Origin: Anaerolineae bacterium
GTDB taxonomy: Bacteria > Chloroflexota > Anaerolineae > SpSt-600
Assembly: GCA_028275425.1 (NCBI GenBank)
Contig: JAPWUT010000076.1
Span: 1-7,838 of the forward strand
Reading direction: 5' to 3'
DNA: 7,838 bases
Shown here: in pieces, positions 6,191 to 7,838 of the stretch
Layout of the letters: each line of letters opens with the position of its first letter
Position numbering within the stretch: the first letter of the stretch is position 1
Notes under the pieces: generated by a model
The model's database searches: none
What the model was told of the DNA's origin: nothing
What the model saw: only the letters and a program-made list of their open reading frames with translations
Program-made: the position numbers and the translations under genes

Positions 6191-7022
6191 ACTTTGCTCC
6201 GTACCACTTCTTCATTAGCTCATCCAGGATGCCCTTCTCTTTTACGGCCTTAAGCCCCTTGTTGATGAGGTCCAGCAGTTCCTTGTTGCCCTTCTTGACC
6301 ACGATGCCGTAATATTCCTCGGTGAAGGGTTTACCTACCCATTTAATCTTGTCAGGGTATTTGGCAACAAAGGCCATGACCAAGGGGCTATCGGCCACTA
6401 CGGCGTCAATGCGGCCTTCCATCAGGTCCATGAAGGCCAGGTCAACGGTATCGTATTCCTTAAGTTTGGCCCCTTCAATCTTCTGGATCTCAAAGGCTCC
6501 AGTGGTGCCGATTTGAGCTCCAGCCACCTTGCCTTTGAGGTCAGCCGGACCCTTTATGTCCTGGTTATCAATGCGGACGGCTATGAGCTGGCCAGCGTTA
6601 AAGTAGGGGTCGGAGAAGTCATATTTCTGTTTGCGCTCATCGGTTATAGTTACGGAGGAGATGATAGCGTCGTATTCTCCGGCTTCAAGGCCAGCGAAGA
6701 TTCCATCCCAGGCTACGTTCTTGAATTCCACCTCCAGGCCCACCTCTTTGGCTATGGCTTTCATGAGGTCAATATCAAAGCCCACGATTTCCTTGGTTTT
6801 CTCATCTATAAACTCTGCCGGTGGCCAGGTGGCATCGGTGGCTACTACGATTTTCTTAGGGGCTGGTGTAGGGGTGGGTGGAACGGGTGTTGGCGTAGGT
6901 GTGGGGGGAACAGGGGTTGGTGTAGGCGGGACAGGCGTTGGTGTAGGGGCTGGTGTAGCGCAAGCTGCTAAAAAGAAAACCAAAATTGTAAGGGGCAAAG
7001 CCCAGCGCTTTAAGCCTCCCAT
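6189..7022 (-). CDS. Family 3 extracellular solute-binding lipoprotein (polar amino acid type)
   Basis: This is a lipid-anchored receptor of an amino-acid-type ABC importer. It has 277 residues. The signal peptide ends in the lipobox LAAC (Cys21), and a Pro-Thr-Val linker fills 22-55. The binding domain starts at KKIVVATDATWPPAEFID. The family signature GFDIDLMKAIAKEVG is at 81-95. WDGIFAGLEAGEYDAIISS, then TDERKQKYDFSDPYFNAGQ and KGKVAGAQIGTTGA (the region that contacts the alpha-carboxyl and amino groups) follow in the usual order. The C-terminus is KGILDELMKKWYGAK. ATG at 7022 has GGAGGTGAGAA directly upstream. It is the first gene after the promoter and is followed 43 bases later by the family 5 lipoprotein. 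No amino-acid-type permease or ATPase is near, so its membrane partner is not in this window, or it acts as a sensor or scavenger. The exact ligand cannot be told. Confidence 0.93.
   Translation of the reverse strand: MGGLKRWALPLTILVFFLAACATPAPTPTPVPPTPTPVPPTPTPTPVPPTPTPAPKKIVVATDATWPPAEFIDEKTKEIVGFDIDLMKAIAKEVGLEVEFKNVAWDGIFAGLEAGEYDAIISSVTITDERKQKYDFSDPYFNAGQLIAVRIDNQDIKGPADLKGKVAGAQIGTTGAFEIQKIEGAKLKEYDTVDLAFMDLMEGRIDAVVADSPLVMAFVAKYPDKIKWVGKPFTEEYYGIVVKKGNKELLDLINKGLKAVKEKGILDELMKKWYGAK
6861..6956 (-). repeat. Low-complexity Pro-Thr linker repeat in the family 3 lipoprotein
   Basis: Residues 23-54 are PTPTPVPP-type units with DNA very like the tract in the downstream lipoprotein gene. 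It forms a flexible spacer between the lipid anchor and the binding domain. On the opposite strand it gives a meaningless Gly-Val-rich open frame. Confidence 0.85.
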
Positions 7023-7052
7023 TTCTCACCTCCTTAGGGAAGTGTTGGAAAT

Positions 7053-7081
7053 ATTATAGCGCAAAGGGATAGGAGAGGCAA
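7053..7081 (-). promoter_or_regulatory. Sigma-70-like promoter of the transport cluster
   Basis: On the minus strand TTGCCT (7081-7076) and a perfect TATAAT (7058-7053) are separated by exactly 17 bases. Transcription would begin near 7046 and give a leader of about 24 bases carrying the GGAGGTGA ribosome binding site of the family 3 lipoprotein. No operator palindrome is obvious in the short leader. This is the only convincing promoter seen for the minus-strand genes. Confidence 0.75.
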
Positions 7082-7116
7082 ATTGCCGATTGGGCTGGAG
7101 AGCCCATGGCTTCCCC

Positions 7117-7211
7117 AGTCCAGGGGGGGCGGAGCCCCCTGGCAGGGGGGTGGGGGATGTGCCCCCTTTCCGACCTAACCCCCTGGCCCCCTTCCCTGCG
7201 AGGAAAGGGGG
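7117..7211. repeat. Degenerate hairpin repeat plus palindrome, flanking the tandem array
   Basis: CCAGGGGG (7120-7127) and CCCCCTGG (7135-7142) form a hairpin like the first hairpin of the tandem units. A weaker GGGGG...CCCCC follows at about 7151-7166, in the place of the second. Next, CCCCCTTCC (7187-7195) and GGAAAGGGGG (7202-7211) form another stem with one bulge. This looks like a diverged relative of the tandem unit combined with a different intergenic palindrome. No gene is seen here. Confidence 0.6.
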
Positions 7212-7233
7212 AAAATTTGGCGGGGTTCTCCCC

Positions 7234-7732
7234 ACGAGTGGGACCCCAAAACGCCGGCAAACCCTCAGCCCACGGGGGTGGGCAAGGGGGTCCAGGGGGC
7301 GCAAGCCCCCTGGCGGGGGGCGTGGGGGGTGTCCCCCCACGAAATCAAAAGAGGGAGCGAGGCGCCCACATTAGCAAACCCGCCACGAGTGGGACCCAAA
7401 ACGCCGGCAAACCCTCAGCCCACGAGGGTGGGCAAGGGGGTCCAGGGGGCACAGCCCCCTGGCGGGGGGCGTGGGGGATGTCCCCCCACGAAATCAAAAG
7501 AGGGAGCGAGTTGCCCACATTAGCAAACCCGCCAAGAGTGGGACCCAAAACGCCGGCAAACCCTCAGCCAACGGGGGTGGGCAAGGGGGTCCAAGGGGCA
7601 CAGCCCCCTGGCGGGGGGCGTGGGGGGTGTCCCCCCACGAAATCAAAAGAGGAAGCGAGGCGCCCACATTAGCAAACCCGCCACGAGTGGGACCCAACAC
7701 GTTGGCAAACTCTAAGCTAACGGGGGTGGGCA
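7234..7732. repeat. Tandem array of ~150-bp units: three complete copies and one partial
   Basis: Units start at 7234, 7385, 7534 and 7683, each with a form of ACGAGTGGGACCC, giving periods of 151, 149 and 149 bases. The last copy is diverged and fades out near 7732. Every full unit contains, in order, CCGGCAAACCCTCAGCC, a hairpin CCAGGGGGC/GCCCCCTGG with a 3-4 base loop, a second hairpin GTGGGGGG/CCCCCCAC with loop TGT, then CGAAATCAAAAGAGG and CCCACATTAGCAAACCCGCC. Copies differ by only a few substitutions and one-base indels; copy 3 has one stem mismatch in hairpin 1 and copy 2 one in hairpin 2. Long open frames on both strands through it are Gly-Pro-rich by-products of composition. It lies between the start of the minus-strand cluster and a likely divergent gene. 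Confidence 0.92.
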
Positions 7733-7761
7733 AATGGGAGGCTTACAGTTCTGGGATGCAG

Positions 7762-7791
7762 TTGTAGGGCAAAGCTTACTTCTGGTAAAAT
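7762..7791 (+). promoter_or_regulatory. Possible promoter for a divergent gene
   Basis: TTGTAG (7762-7767) and TAAAAT (7786-7791) are 18 bases apart on the plus strand, a tolerable sigma-70-like pair. A start codon with a ribosome binding site lies about 30 bases further on. The boxes are imperfect, so this rests partly on that context. Confidence 0.4.
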
Positions 7792-7822
7792 CCAAGGCGA
7801 AATAAGCCTGCGGGGGTGATTC

Positions 7823-7838
7823 ATGCTCTTTGCTTTGA
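7823..7838 (+). CDS. Start of an unknown divergent gene, cut by the window edge
   Basis: An ATG at 7823 is preceded by CGGGGGTGATTC, a fair ribosome binding site, and by a possible promoter at 7762-7791. Only five codons (MLFAL) are visible, so no function can be suggested. The case rests on spacing alone and could be chance. Confidence 0.35.

Noticed and set aside
7106..7672. Long Gly/Pro-rich plus-strand open frame (188 codons) and similar ones on both strands
   Set aside because: It is the translation of the 150-bp repeats and their hairpins. No ribosome binding site or globular pattern is seen, and several frames are open only because the DNA is G/C-rich.
7234..7732. CRISPR array
   Set aside because: The repeated unit is about 150 bases and continuous, with no short repeat separated by unique spacers and no cas genes.

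Overview
The window looks like accessory chromosome of a Chloroflexota bacterium, probably of the Anaerolineae type. The main clue is two lipoproteins in which the lipobox cysteine is followed by a long Pro-Thr-Val linker (PTPTPVPP repeats), a habit typical of that group. Moderately GC-rich coding DNA, GTG and TTG starts, and a DUF2079-type membrane protein agree with this. The taxonomic call is an inference.

Layout: every clear gene lies on the minus strand and reads from right to left. A sigma-70-like promoter (about 7053-7081) opens the cluster. Then come a family 3 amino-acid-type solute-binding lipoprotein (6189-7022), a family 5 peptide/oligosaccharide-type solute-binding lipoprotein (4445-6145), a strong intrinsic terminator (4381-4422), the DppB- and DppC-like permeases (3291-4364 and 2414-3277), UDP-glucose/GDP-mannose-family dehydrogenase (1071-2402), holo-ACP synthase acpS (725-1102) and a broken DUF2079-like membrane protein (1-728). 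Gaps between the genes from dppB leftwards are tiny or negative, which suggests read-through transcription. No ATPase gene for the transporter is present.

The right end holds no convincing minus-strand gene. From 7117 to about 7732 it is a GC-rich repeat field: a degenerate copy followed by three complete units of about 150 bp and a partial fourth, each complete unit carrying two back-to-back G/C hairpins. Beyond it, a possible plus-strand promoter and a start codon with a ribosome binding site suggest a divergent gene running off the right edge.

The most notable observation is that the family 5 binding protein appears circularly permuted. The segment that should form the N-terminal part of the mature protein sits at the C-terminus, in frame, and the segment that should follow it comes directly after the Pro-Thr linker. 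Together the two segments make one complete protein with nothing obviously missing. The DUF2079 gene at the left edge also seems rearranged, with an apparent internal deletion and a later frame change. Either this locus has been reshuffled or the assembly has.
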